Assembly: GCA_905221605.1 (NCBI GenBank)
Contig: CAJNDS010002489.1
Coordinates: 64,001-128,000 of the forward strand
Reading direction: 5' to 3'
Origin: Symbiodinium natans
Taxonomy: Eukaryota > Sar > Dinophyceae > Suessiales > Symbiodiniaceae
Length of the DNA stretch: 64,000 nucleotides
Shown here: positions 29,304 to 39,496 of the stretch, piece after piece
Layout of the letters: each line of letters begins with the position of its first letter
How positions within the stretch are numbered: the first letter of the stretch is position 1
Notes under the pieces: model-generated
Databases searched by the model: none
What the model was told of the DNA's origin: nothing
Seen by the model: only the letters and a program-made list of their open reading frames with translations
Translations under genes and position numbers: made by a program

Positions 29304-29459
29304 CCCTAAACCCTAAACCCTAAACTCGAAACCCTCTACCTATAGCTACCCATGAACCTCCAAGTAGCCCTAAACCCTAAACCCTAAACCCTAAACCCTA
29401 AACCCTAAACCCCAAACCCTAACCCTAAACCCTCAAAGAGGGCATCCCTGAACACCCAC

Positions 29460-29514
29460 CTTCCCCGTGGGCCTCTGAGACGTCGATGGTTGGGTCTTGC
29501 AGCAGCTTCGGCTC
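29460..29514 (-). CDS. exon between inverted telomere-like arrays
   Basis: After CTGCAACTCCAG reads EPKLLQDPTIDVSEAHGE with donor GTGGGTG. Eighteen codons and one base, in a 94-bp gap between a CCCTAAA array (29366-29432) and a TTTAGGG array (29526-29693). Confidence 0.55.
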
Positions 29515-29525
29515 CTGGAGTTGCA

Positions 29526-29693
29526 GGGTTTAGGGTTTTAGGGGTTTAGGGGTTGTTTAGGGGTTGTTTAGGGGTTATTTAGGGGTTTAGGGATTTAGGG
29601 TTTTAGGGGTTTAGGGGTTGTTTAGGGGTTATTTAGGGGTTATTTTGGGGTTTAGGGATTTAGGGATTTAGGGGTTTAGGGGTTTAGGGGTGA
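29526..29693 (+). repeat. telomere-like array, TTTAGGGG variant with higher-order pattern
   Basis: Eight-base TTTAGGGG units mixed with GTTTAGGGGTTATTTAGGGG blocks, repeated with small changes. Confidence 0.85.
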
Positions 29694-29778
29694 TGTCATC
29701 GGACGTCCCATGCGAGAAGAACGCAAGAGATCCTTAGCGAAGAAGTGAATTATCAATTGACTGCAGAAAACTAAGAGA

Positions 29779-29956
29779 TCACCGCCTTCGCTGTCTGTGG
29801 CGTTGGCAGTATAAATTCCACACAACTTGTGGATCCACGACTGGCAAAGGGCAACTTTGAAAGACAATAGCTGGAGGCGAGTACGGCCGTTTAACGACTA
29901 AGTCGTACTTGTCACTCCCGAAAATGTCGTCATTGGACAGATATAAAGAGCCGGCA
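29779..29956 (-). CDS. terminal exon, 58 residues, function unknown
   Basis: After TTCAAGACCAG reads AGSLYLSNDDIFGSDKYDLV, VKRPYSPPAIVFQSCPLPVV and ends YCQRHRQRRR plus TGA. Basic C-terminus. No domain recognised. Confidence 0.6.
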
Positions 29957-30991
29957 CTGGTCTTGAAAGACCTATGACACTTAAGGCCTTTTCCTGTACA
30001 ATGCTATGCTCAGCTTGCGTGCGCTTGAACAGTTCTTTAATCGCATGCAGAAAGACGGTTACCTGCTTCCCGAGTGCAGGCCGACAAAGCTTGAGAGCTG
30101 GGTATTCCGATTCATGAACCCAAGGGTTCAGGGGTTTAGGGGTTTAGGGTTTAGGGTTTAGGATTTGGGGTCTAGGTTACTCTAGTGTAAGCCACAGAGG
30201 ACGACTGTTTTCGCGGATTCAGCATCAGGGTCTCAGCCCACACTCTCCACTGTCGCAGATGAGCAAGGACTTCGGCCATTGTGTCTGCATCCCTAACCTT
30301 AAGCCCTAAAAAGTCGATCTTCCACTTGCAGGCCGAAGGTTTCAATGAACATGTGCTTGAAGGTTCATGGGTATTTACACGTACGTTTTAGGTTTAGGGT
30401 TTTTTGCCAAGCAGCAAAGCCACACTGCAAGATGCTTGGGGTTCAGAGTTTAGGGATAGTTGTAAGTGGGGTTGTATAAACATGCTTTTTCACCTGGGTT
30501 CTCGCCAGTTTTCATTTATATATATATACCCTACTTATAACCCTACTTAGAACCTACTTAAGACCCTCAATATGCCTGTTGAAGTTGATAGGACTCAGAA
30601 AAATTGCGAAAAAGCGTTGCCTGGGTTGAAAGGCTAACAAGAATAAATAGTTTTAGACAGGTAGCTACTTCTTGGTTTTCAAAAAAAATCAGCCACTTCT
30701 ACTGTAGGAGCTTCTTTAAGCAACTCTTGTAGCACGGAATGGCCCTCTTGGCTTAACAAAGCCTGCCATCGACCAAACCTTTTTTTAGCTTCTACTATAG
30801 TCCATGCAGATAACCCCACTTCTAACTACCCATGGACCTCCAAGTACTCAGTAAACCCCGAACCTGAAGGCGCCTTGGCGACGAGCTCGGCAAAGGTCCG
30901 GGGGTCGCTGCCGGCTTTCACCTCTAAGCCCTAACCCTAAACCCTAAACCCTAAACCCTAAACCCTAAACCCTAAACCCTAAACCCTAAAC

Positions 30992-31178
30992 GCGCGATCT
31001 GAGGGAGGCTTGGTGTGGGGATACAGCCTGTAGGTTCAGGCGACTTCGAAGGGATTCGGGGGTCGGAAGGATGAGGAGTAGAAGTCATAAGATCATAACG
31101 AGGACTCCAAGACAGCTTGAGGGCTATTCTCTGATTCCATTCCCTGGTTTTGGACTGGATTTCGGGGATTGAGGAGGA
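30992..31178 (-). CDS. long exon ending in telomere-like repeat
   Basis: After GCCCAAACAG reads SSSIPEIQSKTREWNQRIAL and KLSWSPRYDLMTSTPHPSDP, proline-rich, to PSLPQIA with donor GTTTAGGG at the CCCTAAA array 30930-30992. It abuts a plus-strand exon at 31174, so the two models compete for upstream sequence. Confidence 0.45.
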
Positions 31179-31520
31179 CTGTTTGGGCAAACCTCCAGCT
31201 TCCCCACCTCAGCCCGGCACCTGCCCATACACACAGATTCTTGACGCCAATATGGATGTTTCCGACAATAGGGGGTACCCTTTTTGGGGCTCTTTTAGAC
31301 AGGATTTTAGTATTTTGGGGATTATTTTGGGGTCCTCCACATATCTCCAATCCGGTGTCCTGTAAATACCTTGAAGCCCACTGTTGCCGCTCAAGTCGCC
31401 CCGAAGAACGGGATACCTCAGACGGCTTTGGATTCAGGACTTTGCTTTGGGGAGCTCTGTTTTTTTGCTGGCTTCAGATGCACAAAAGCGTCAGAAAGAT
31501 GCCGCGGTCAGGAGGGCTTG
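31174..31520 (+). CDS. two-exon gene fragment, function unknown
   Basis: Exon 31174-31257 reads EDCLGKPPASPPQPGTCPYT to DANMD with donor GTTTCC. Exon 31377-31520 starts after ATACCTTGAAG and reads PTVAAQVAPKNGIPQTALDS, GLCFGELCFFAGFRCTKASE, with donor GTTAG. Phase 0. Cysteine-rich second exon. The intron holds a GGGGTACC-type palindromic segment. Confidence 0.55.
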
Positions 31521-31646
31521 GTTAGTTTTGCAATGCACACAAGATATCTGACACAGCGTCACAGCGTTCCGCAGGTAGGGGGCCCTTTCCTGTGCCTGAA
31601 TCGAGCGTGCGTTTAGCAGAGCTTTAGAGGTACTCTGGCCTTCAAA

Positions 31647-31823
31647 CTAGCTTAAAGCCTTCAGACGCATCAAAAGCGAACAGACTGGCAAGAACGAAAG
31701 TCTTCCTGCCATGGATGTCCTCCCTGATTCTTGCGAGGGTGCGTAAGTCGTCCTGGTGCTTTGTGTAGCCTCTTCCCGCGACTCAGTCACTAAGTCTGTA
31801 TGCTGTATACCAACGTTGTCACG
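31647..31823 (-). CDS. terminal exon, 58 residues, function unknown
   Basis: After ATTGGGGAAG reads RDNVGIQHTDLVTESREEAT, QSTRTTYAPSQESGRTSMAG and ends LLMRLKALS plus TAG. Confidence 0.55.
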   Translation of the reverse strand, partial: RDNVGIQHTDLVTESREEATQSTRTTYAPSQESGRTSMAGRLSFLPVCSLLMRLKALS

Positions 31824-31982
31824 CTTCCCCAATGCTTGCGGAAACGCGCGTTTAAACTTTTAGAATTTGAGCCAAAGGAACCAAACAAAATCAAAAAGTT
31901 CCTATTGGAGAAGTAGCTTGTTGAACCAGGAGGCTGCTTCATTCCAGCCTGTGCAACCCCATATCAATCCTCAGCCCACTGC

Positions 31983-32067
31983 CCTAAACCCTAAACCCTA
32001 AACCCTAAACCCTAAACCCTAAACCCTAAACCCTAAACCCTAAACCCTAAACCCTAAACCCTAAGCC
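31983..32067 (+). repeat. telomere-like array (CCCTAAA)n
   Basis: Twelve perfect units; partner TTTAGGG array at 32160-32270, 92 bp away. Confidence 0.97.
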
Positions 32068-32069
32068 GC

Positions 32070-32143
32070 GTCCCTGGGGTCAAAATCAGACACAAGGTGC
32101 CCAGCGTGAGCTTCGCCGCTGGCAGGCCAGATTTGGACCAGGC
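32070..32143 (-). CDS. exon between inverted arrays
   Basis: After CACTTGGACAG reads AWSKSGLPAAKLTLGTLCLI and LTPG with a GC donor leading to CTTAGGGTTTAGGG. Confidence 0.45.
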
Positions 32144-32159
32144 CTGTCCAAGTGCAAAC

Positions 32160-32270
32160 GGTTTAGGGTTTAGGGTTTAGGTTTAGGGTTTTAGGTTTTA
32201 GGGTTTAGGGTTTAGGGTTTTAGGGTTTAGGGTTTTGGGTTTTAGGGTTCAGGGTTTAGGGTTTCCTAAA
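32160..32270 (+). repeat. telomere-like array (TTTAGGG)n with length variants
   Basis: About 14 units, several TTTTAGGG. Confidence 0.95.
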
Positions 32271-32699
32271 TTCAACTGAGGCCAGGGTCCCGCTGGGGTT
32301 CAGGGCTTAGGGTTTACAAGTCAATCCTCACGCATCAAGGCAGGTTTTTTAGCGGCGCAATTTTCACGACGCCCCCGTGAAGAGAATAGGATGATGACTC
32401 CCAGCCTTTAGTATTAGATTCATGGGCAAGACTGACAGGTGGGATGGGTTCCGGGGTCATTTCACCTTCACTTTAAGTATCATAACAAGCGTTTACAACG
32501 TGCACGCGCGTGAATAATACTAGAATGAGGAGAGAAAACAGGGGCAAGGAACCAAAAGGCTGTGATAAGGGTCCCTGATTAATCTAGTCTCAAAGTGGGG
32601 CCCTTGAACACACAATAACAAAAAAACGCATGAACGGAGAGAATGCACGTGTTCGCACAATTCATGCTTCGCTCGTGAACTCACTTCTTTATAACTGTG

Positions 32700-32830
32700 T
32701 TCACTTAACTCTTAATAATAATAACAGAAATAATAATAACAAACAAGAATAATAGCAATAATAATACGAAGAGAGAAATGAATTTCAGAACGAAATGAAG
32801 ATTCTATGAATGAAGTGAACGTAATGAATG
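32700..32830 (+). repeat. A/T-rich low-complexity stretch (AAT/AAC units)
   Basis: Repeated AATAAT/AACAAG triplets followed by imperfect GAATGAAGTGAACG repeats. The surrounding 32300-33040 shows no reliable exon. Confidence 0.7.
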
Positions 32831-33048
32831 CCCGAACGAAGTGAACCAAAAGATAGGAAAGTTATTCCTCAAGGGCTTAGAGCACGGCGTGGGAGGCCCG
32901 AGCGTTTCTTGATCAGGGTTTAGGGTTTAGGGTTTAGGGTTTAGGGTTTAGGAACCCAGCCTGGATAGTGTCTCTATCCACCTTGTCAGTGGCATGGCGG
33001 CCAAGGCCATCCATCATGGTGTAGGTCATGGCCTCGCCCAGGACGCAT

Positions 33049-33240
33049 ACTTGGAGGTTCATGGGTACTTATTATGGTTAAGGGGTTGGGGTTTAGGGTT
33101 TAGGGTTTAGGGCACTTATTAACCAAATAGAACTGTACGATAACCCACTGGGAAGCCCCTTGAGTGCCCCAATAGGGTTATAAGTACAGTGATAAAGTCC
33201 TTTTTTAATTGGCTAAGAAGTACCATGAACCTCCAAGTAG
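33049..33240. repeat. family A element interrupted by a telomere-like array
   Basis: ACTTGGAGGTTCATGGGTAC left end and CCATGAACCTCCAAGTAG right end enclose a TTTAGGG array (33087-33110) and about 130 bp more. Confidence 0.75.
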
Positions 33241-33640
33241 ACGATGCAACAAAGGTGTACCCGATAAGTCCGATCTTGGGGTGACCACCCAGAACCTTAA
33301 ATCTTACGGTAAGTGCCTGGAGTTTAGGGTTTAGGGTTTAGGGTTTGGAGTTCAGAAAAACCTCCTTTAAGCCCATAACTCTACACCGCAGAGCCGGCCA
33401 TCACAGGCCGCTGTGTGCTATGAGGGCCTTTCCAACTGAGGAAAGCCAAGCTGCGTGGCACATGTCGAAGAGATCGACAAAGCCTCGACACGTTGGCCGT
33501 GTACTGCAGACTCTATAGAATGCTAAGATGTGCCAAGCCCCTCCCCCCTGTCCAAACCCTAAACCCTTTTGAACCCCTAAATCCTCAGCCCCAACCCTGT
33601 TGGAATCTGTTGAGGTCTCCTGGCTCTTTCCGACATGAAG

Positions 33641-33897
33641 CTTCTACGGCCTAATCAGGCTCCACGCGAACAACCTTCCGGATTTAAACGGACAGCCAGA
33701 GCTTTTCAACAGGTGACTCATGTCGGACGTCTGGCTGCGGAGTCCGGCAATAGTCCTCAACAAAAAAAAGAAGGCCGGCGAGTTGAGATTGCCAGTTCAA
33801 AAGCTACAAGAAGGCTTGCTTGTAAAGGCATGGGGTTGCGTGTAGGATCGATGAGCAACATGACGAGCTCGGTTGTCTTTCAAACCTCTTTATGGGA
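33641..33897 (+). CDS. 85-codon exon, function unknown
   Basis: After CTTTCCGACATGAAG reads LLRPNQAPREQPSGFKRTAR, then SGNSPQQKKEGRRVEIASSK and ends VVFQTSLW at donor GTTTAGGG. Basic; could instead be two exons split by a GTGACTC...GTTGAG intron (33713-33787), which keeps phase. Confidence 0.6.
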
Positions 33898-34109
33898 GTT
33901 TAGGGTTTAGGGTTTAGGGTCTAGGGTTTAGGTTAAGGTTTGGGGCTTAGGCGCCCTTCCTGAACGTCGTCAAGGCTTCTTCGCGTCGGCTCTCATGCAG
34001 GCCCAACCCTGTCAACCCCTCTTTAGGGCCGCTAGGGTCGAGGCTTAAGGTGCAGCTGGGACCTGGGGCCTAAACCTTAAACCCTAAACCCTAAACCCTA
34101 AACCCTTAA

Positions 34110-34371
34110 CCATAACGATGACCTGGGACCTACAGATGACCACAACACCCCAACTTTTACAGGTACGGGTCCACCGAAATGTCCACACAGGCCACCCGCC
34201 TCAGGTACGCCAAGTTCGTCAGGGAACCTCTATGGCCGTCTATCATATCCCTCAACCCTAAACCCTAGACCCTAAACCCTATTTGGATAACAAGTACCAT
34301 GAACCTCCAAGTAAGGGTCCGAGCACGCCGCAGAGAGGGCAAGTGCTCCGCAGTCCCCAAATTGCCAAAGA
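34110..34371. other. no clear exon
   Basis: CCCTAAA remnants and the right end of a family A element at 34283-34312; no supported frame. Confidence 0.4.
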
Positions 34372-34489
34372 ACCCAGCACCCCGTAAAATCACCCCGGAA
34401 AGAAGGAATCTACCTTAAATCATATTAAGGAATCCCCTATATCATCAGGATATGTTCCTTCATTAAAAGGGCATTTGGGGCTCTTTGAG
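34372..34489. repeat. family E palindromic element
   Basis: CCCAGCACCCCGTAAAAT and AAGGGCATTTGGGGCTCTTT ends, with TTAAATCATATTAAGGAATC arms. Confidence 0.7.
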
Positions 34490-34684
34490 TTTGAAGCCTG
34501 TCACATCGCTGCATGGCAAGCCCGGCCCTCTCCTAATGGCGCCCGACATGGCGTGGAAGGTCATCGTAATGACCTCAGAGAAACGACTCTGAGTTGTCCA
34601 GTAACCTGGGGGAAAACTGTGGGATTATAAGGGGATGATATTACCCCAAAAAGGTTAAAGGTTACCTACTCTACTGCTAGGAAC

Positions 34685-34831
34685 TAGACTCAAGAGTCGC
34701 CTAGGAATAAAAAGAGGGTGCCCTTTTTGGTTTAAAGAGGCTGATAAGGGAATGAGAAGGGTACCCTTTTTTTTGCTTAAAGAGGCTTATAGGGGAACAA
34801 AAAAACGGGAATAAGGGCCTGCTCTGGGAGA
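34685..34831. repeat. family F element with internal duplication
   Basis: AAGAGTCGCCTAGGAATAAA start, GGGCCTGCTCTGGGAG end; the GGGTGCCCTTTTT / GGGTACCCTTTTT block occurs twice. Confidence 0.8.
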
Positions 34832-35116
34832 CGAGCAGTGATCGAGGTTTGAGGCCAAGTCTGTACATTCCATCAGCATAGGGGGGGGTTGTAGGAGGTT
34901 CGAGGGGTGAAGACCCCTGAATCTGTGTTCGGATGGGAACCTACTTTAGAACCCTAAACCCTAAACCCTAAACCCTAAACCCGGTATCCCACCACGTCCA
35001 CTGCTTCCGATCCAAGTGCAAAGAAGGCCAGTCCCGAAACACAGGTCCAGCTGGAGCATTTCACCCCAAAACCTGAACCCTACTACTTGTGACTACCAAT
35101 GAACCTTCAAGTAGAT

Positions 35117-35222
35117 CCTAAACCCTAAACCCTAAACCCTAAACCCTAAACCCTAAACCCTAAACCCTAAACCCTAAACCCTAAACCCTAAACCCTAAAC
35201 CCTAAACCCTAAACCCTAATCT
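35117..35222 (+). repeat. telomere-like array (CCCTAAA)n
   Basis: Fifteen perfect units, attached to the right end of a family A fragment (35083-35116). Confidence 0.97.
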
Positions 35223-35404
35223 TTCGGGCGACTGGAGCTTGCCCGCCCTTGGAGCCTCAGCAAAGCCGTCTTTTGGAGTTCTGGTTTCTGAAAAGCTTTC
35301 TAGTTCTTACTGGGAATGAGAGAATGTGGGCGCTTATACCCCTATATAACCCTTCAAGGGATCAAAAAGGGACCCCATTTCTCCAATTCCCCACTAAGAA
35401 CAAG

Positions 35405-35467
35405 AAAGATAAGGTCAGCAGGAGGTTTCAGGGATTTTCGGCTGCGCTTCGGGGTCGACGGAGTTGA
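35405..35467 (+). CDS. terminal exon, 20 residues
   Basis: After AAGAACAAG reads KDKVSRRFQGFSAALRGRRS plus TGA. The upstream 35330-35400 looks like a palindromic intron element (TATACCCCTATATAACCC). Confidence 0.4.
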   Translation, partial: KDKVSRRFQGFSAALRGRRS

Positions 35468-35705
35468 ACTTGTGTTCTGATGATTCAGCGCTGGGTCACC
35501 TCTTTTGCTACTGCCGGAGGTTTAGGGACTTCAAGACTTCGTCTCCGTGACCTCCTAAACCCTAAACCCTAAACCCTAAACCCTACACCCTAAAACCCCT
35601 GCTGTGCGGGGATCCGCCTGGTAAACCCTAAACCCTCAACCCCAGCCCTGGCGAACATGCAGAGAACCCATGTTGCTTCTAAACCCTAATCCCTAAATCC
35701 TAAAC

Positions 35706-35766
35706 CCAGAAAAGTTTGTCTGACTTTACCACTGTGGGAGGGGGCCTCCTCCGTGTCCCGGAGGGT
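35706..35766 (-). CDS. exon between telomere-like repeats
   Basis: Acceptor TTGCAAGCTAG; reads TLRDTEEAPSHSGKVRQTFL with donor GTTTAGG. Confidence 0.5.
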
Positions 35767-35969
35767 CTAGCTTGCAAGTCTAGGGTCCAAGTTTTTTGAT
35801 TTTAGGGATTTTAGGGTTGAGGACTCAGGGACTTTGGGCTTAGGGTTTTAGGATTTTTGGGGTCTTAATTCGATTTTAATTAAGGGAGCAGCGAAAACCA
35901 CACAGGTCAATGAGGCCCTGAGAAACAGCAGAAGGGCAAACCCCCAAGCCAGGCTGAGCCGACTCTTTG

Positions 35970-36095
35970 GGCTTTAAGGTTCAGGGTTCAGGGTTCAGGG
36001 TTCAGGGTTCAGGGTTTAGGGTTTAGGGTTTAGGGTTTAGGGTTTAGGGTTTAGGGTTTTGGGTTTAGGGTTTTGGGTTTAGGGTTTAGGGTGAG
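35970..36095 (+). repeat. telomere-like array (TTTAGGG)n with TTCAGGG block
   Basis: Four TTCAGGG units then about 12 TTTAGGG/TTTTGGG units. Confidence 0.95.
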
Positions 36096-36199
36096 CCGCC
36101 CTTCTGGGTTCAGGGTTTAGGGTTCAGGGTTTCGGGTCTTCAAATTCCATGGATTCCGAAGCGGATGGGGTTTAGGGTTTAGCGTTTAGGGTTCGGGGA

Positions 36200-37060
36200 T
36201 CCTACCTCAAGAGCTAAGGCGAGGGGAGTCCATAATGGGTCACTGCCTGTAAGGGGAGAACAACCCTCACATGATTACGCGCCTTTGCCGCGTTTTGAGT
36301 CTAACCTTATAATAGGGTTCTGCGATTCCAAACAGGCATGTGCTACGCAGTGAAGCTGCTGGTGCGTAGAATCTGCGCCAGCTTGCCCAGGTTCTGCCAC
36401 TCGGCTGGAGTCGTGGGAACCTGGCGGGGAGCATCAGTTGTGCAGCAGGAGCCTTTTAAACCCAAAGCTCAAGATTCCTTGGGAGCAGTCTTCAGCGGCT
36501 TTCTCCTGTAGGTATCTCAATACAAAGGTGCGGTGCAGGATTGCAAGGCAAAGCAAGGAAAAAAGGGAGAGGCAAATCCAAAACCCTAAACCCCAAAACC
36601 CTGAACACTTTTGCCTAAACCCATGTTTCACCATCTTACGCCATGTGAGGTTCAGGCAGGCTTACAGTTCTACAGATGCTAGTATGCATACGTACAAGAA
36701 CTTATTTATCTTTATACACATGTGCTTAAGGCGTGAATTGGGGGTTCGAAACGCAGTTGGCCTACTTCTAACCATACGTCTCATTATCAAACCCAAGAAC
36801 CTGGAAAGTTGTCTAAGCCAGATCCCATCTGCCTCCTATGATGTTTAATTGTTGCAAAAGACAGCTCTATGCCCTAAACTCGTTTTTGTCACCCTCGACC
36901 GTAAAGCCGTAACCCGGCCCTAGCCCACACCTGCCAGTCGAAGTCCACGCCTGCCAGCTGAGGCACCTCAGTGGGGTTGTACCCAACACCCCTCAATTAA
37001 GGAATATGGCCTAACTTAAGGTTTTAGGGTTTTGGGGGTTAGGGTTTGGGGTCCAGGGTT
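36200..37060. other. possible further exons of the 37085 gene
   Basis: Minus-strand candidates AWTSTG (about 36938-36957) and EKAAEDCSQGIL (about 36470-36510, after GATACCTACAG) exist; I could not fix the phases. Confidence 0.3.
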
Positions 37061-37084
37061 CCAGGCGCAGGGACTGGGACAAAC

Positions 37085-38427
37085 ATGTGCAGAAAAGGGA
37101 ACTCTTTTTGCCACAGGCTTTGAGGGTCGCAAAAGGAACCCTCAACTCCACACCTGTTGTTTTTTGAAACTGGCCTTGCCGACTACCAGACACGCGGGTC
37201 GAAAAGTCCAGGACAAACCCTAAACCCAATCCCAAGCCCGCTTGTAAAGGTCCCGTGTGTAGGATAGTTTTAATTGCAGCTCTAAGTAGGGCTGCTGCCA
37301 ATGTACTAGGTGATAACCCAATGTAGTGTACTTACCCATGCATCACCGGAGTGAAGCGAATCAGAGCAGCTGCTGCAAACATCAAAGCAGCATTTGGGGG
37401 GCAAGGGGGTGATGTGAATTCTGAGTCCTGTCATGCTTCGTTCAGGGTGAAGGCCGCACCCGCACGACTCTAGACCCTCCGACGCCTCGTTCAGCAGGTC
37501 CAGGATCAGCTTCACCATGCCTGACATGGCAAGCTTCACCACGGCAAACAGGCAGCGAATTTTGCTGGAGAGCTTCAAGTCTTGAGACCACTTGCAGGTT
37601 ATGTGTGTGGGGTTATAAGTAGGGCAACTAACTGTGCCTGGGTATAACCTTACTCAGGGCAATTATAACCCGGCTTATAACTACCCACGAACCTGACCTT
37701 CAAGTCCCTAAACCCTAAACCCTAAACCCCAAGCCCCAAGCCCCAAGCCCTAAGCCCTAAGCCCTAAACCGGGACCCCTGGTGTCAAAAGCGGCTCTGCA
37801 TGCCATGCAAGCAGCGTGCCATGTGCGTAGTCGTGAGCTGTTCCCTTGAATTTTGAAGGATTCAAACTTGATGTTCGATGTTTGCATACTGGGCTTCCTA
37901 AACCCAAAACCCTCAACCGAAAGGCCCGATAGGCGCAGTTTAGTCAGTTCATCCTGTGGTCGCGAGCGGGAAGGAGGCAACGTGGGGTTTAGGCTTTAGG
38001 GTGTAGCGTTTGGGGTTCGATGAACCGCAAGAGGCAAACAGGTGGAGTAAGACCAACCTTAACCACCCAAACCTTGCGTAGGTACTCTGATGTGCAGTAC
38101 TCTGGTCCGAAGCGCCGAAAGGCAGGCAAAGAATGCAGGCAAAGAATAACCCGCGACGAGTGGCGCTTGCGGCCCTTCTTGCTAGAGACAGCAGCGGAGA
38201 AGCCCTGCGAACGCCCGGCTCCGCCGATACTGACCTCATGAACGAAGGCTTGCACTCCATCTTGACATCAAGACATGACTGCAGGATGTAGGGGCCTTAT
38301 ATTAATTGGAACAGGGTTTTGGGGGTTGTTCTCGTATACTTACAAAGGGCAATTAGTAATTATTCCGGCCCCTATAGTACAACTCGACCCTGAACAATCT
38401 CCCGCGGTGCTGTGTATGGCTCTACCA
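37085..38427 (-). CDS. nine-exon gene, best model in the window
   Basis: Exons in sense order: 38381-38427, 38073-38260, 37918-37953, 37770-37844, 37460-37572, 37336-37372, 37226-37294, 37154-37174, 37085-37117. All phases match. Readable pieces: VSIGGAGRSQGFSAAVSSKK, FGPEYCTSEYLRK, DELTKLRLSGLS, GTAHDYAHGTLLAWHAEPLL, LSSKIRCLFAVVKLAMSG, MVKLILDLLNEASEGLESCG, GSCSDSLHSGDAW, QPYLELQLKLSYTRDLYKRA. Donors include GTAAGTAC, GTTTGGG, GTTGAGGG and GTTTAGGG (twice). Intron 38261-38380 is a family C element; intron 37573-37769 holds a family A element and an array. The last two exons are short and less sure. The helical VVKLAMSGMVKLILDLL segment could be amphipathic. No family recognised. Confidence 0.65.
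37588..37706. repeat. family A element inside an intron
   Basis: CCACTTGCAGGTTATGTG and ACTACCCACGAACCTGACC ends; telomere-like CCCTAAA units follow to 37769. Confidence 0.8.
38288..38376. repeat. family C element forming intron 38261-38380
   Basis: TAGGGGCCTTATATTAATTG and AATTATTCCGGCCCCTATAG ends; the minus-strand donor is GTACTATAGGGGCC. Confidence 0.9.
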
Positions 38428-38550
38428 CTAAAAATTGTGGGAAAAGATATGGAAGCCATGGGCCCTCAAGACCAGCAGGAGGAGAGGAGGGGAAAGGGGG
38501 AGGGGGCCATAACCCTGCTCTCCCAAGGAGGCAGCCTTCATTACTTGGAA

Positions 38551-38644
38551 GGTTTAGGGTTTAGGGTTTAGGGTTTAGGGTTTAGGGTTTAGGGTTTAGG
38601 GTTTAGGGTTTAGGGTTTAGGGTTTAGGGTTTAGGGTTTAGGGA
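38551..38644 (+). repeat. perfect telomere-like array (TTTAGGG)n
   Basis: Thirteen identical units with no variant. Confidence 0.97.
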
Positions 38645-38914
38645 TGCATACGGCACGCTAACCACCGGGATCAACTTGGGCATCAGAATCCTACGTGCTG
38701 AATTCATACGGCCAGTTCTCAGAGATGCTTACCTTTTGGGGTCCTTGGCACAAGGCCTCGCCTATTCTCCCGGGTACCCAAAAAAAGGGACCATCATCTA
38801 GAGGTCATGCTCATATTGAGGGGTTTGCTCGGGCGTGAACCCAACAAGCTCCTTGCGAATGCCGGGGCAGATCTAGACCACATCGGGACCGAAATGAGGG
38901 GTTTTAGGGCTTTT

Positions 38915-39009
38915 GTACTCCCCTTAGAACCTGAATAAGAATAGTATTTTAAATATCCTCTTGGGTTTTATATAAACGAAAATAAAAGCAATTCCCAAGG
39001 GAGATATAG
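38915..39009. repeat. family D palindromic element
   Basis: GTACTCCCCTTAGAACCTGA and AATTCCCAAGGGAGATATAG ends. Confidence 0.85.
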
Positions 39010-39307
39010 GTTTAGGGTTTATGGTAAGCCGTATTGCTTTGGTCGTGCCTATGCTAGTTCGGCTGTTAATGGCAGAGTAGAGGCTGAGACTTTGGTAGTC
39101 TAGATGGCTCACAAAAGATGCAATACACATCTCCAAGTAGCCATTTCTCCCGAGCTGAACCCTCAAACCCGAACTCCAAGACCCCAAGCCCTACACCCGA
39201 ACCCCCTAAAACCCCCAAACCCGAAACCCCATAAGACCCAAACCCAAAACCCAAGACCCTAAACCCTAAACCCCAAACCCCAAACCTTGAAACCCTAACT
39301 CCAACAC

Positions 39308-39383
39308 CCCTAAAGCGCGCAGAAGATGGAAGCTGCCGAGCGACGAGCACCTTCGGTGCTTCGGCCCCCTGTCGCTCCAAGGC
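39308..39383 (-). CDS. exon between inverted telomere-like arrays
   Basis: After CCAGGTCGCAG reads ALERQGAEAPKVLVARQLPS and SARFR, with donor GTGTTGGAGTTAGGG. Twenty-five codons and one base. Confidence 0.55.
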
Positions 39384-39427
39384 CTGCGACCTGGGTTCTG
39401 AGGTTTTGTTTTTTTTGTCACCTGGGC

Positions 39428-39496
39428 TTGGGGTTTAGGGTTTGGGGTTTGGGGTTTGGGGTTTAGGGTTTAGGGTTTAGGGTTTAGGGTTTAGGT
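39428..39496 (+). repeat. telomere-like array (TTTAGGG/TTTGGGG)n
   Basis: About ten units; right partner of the degenerate CCCTAAA array at 39170-39300. Confidence 0.92.
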
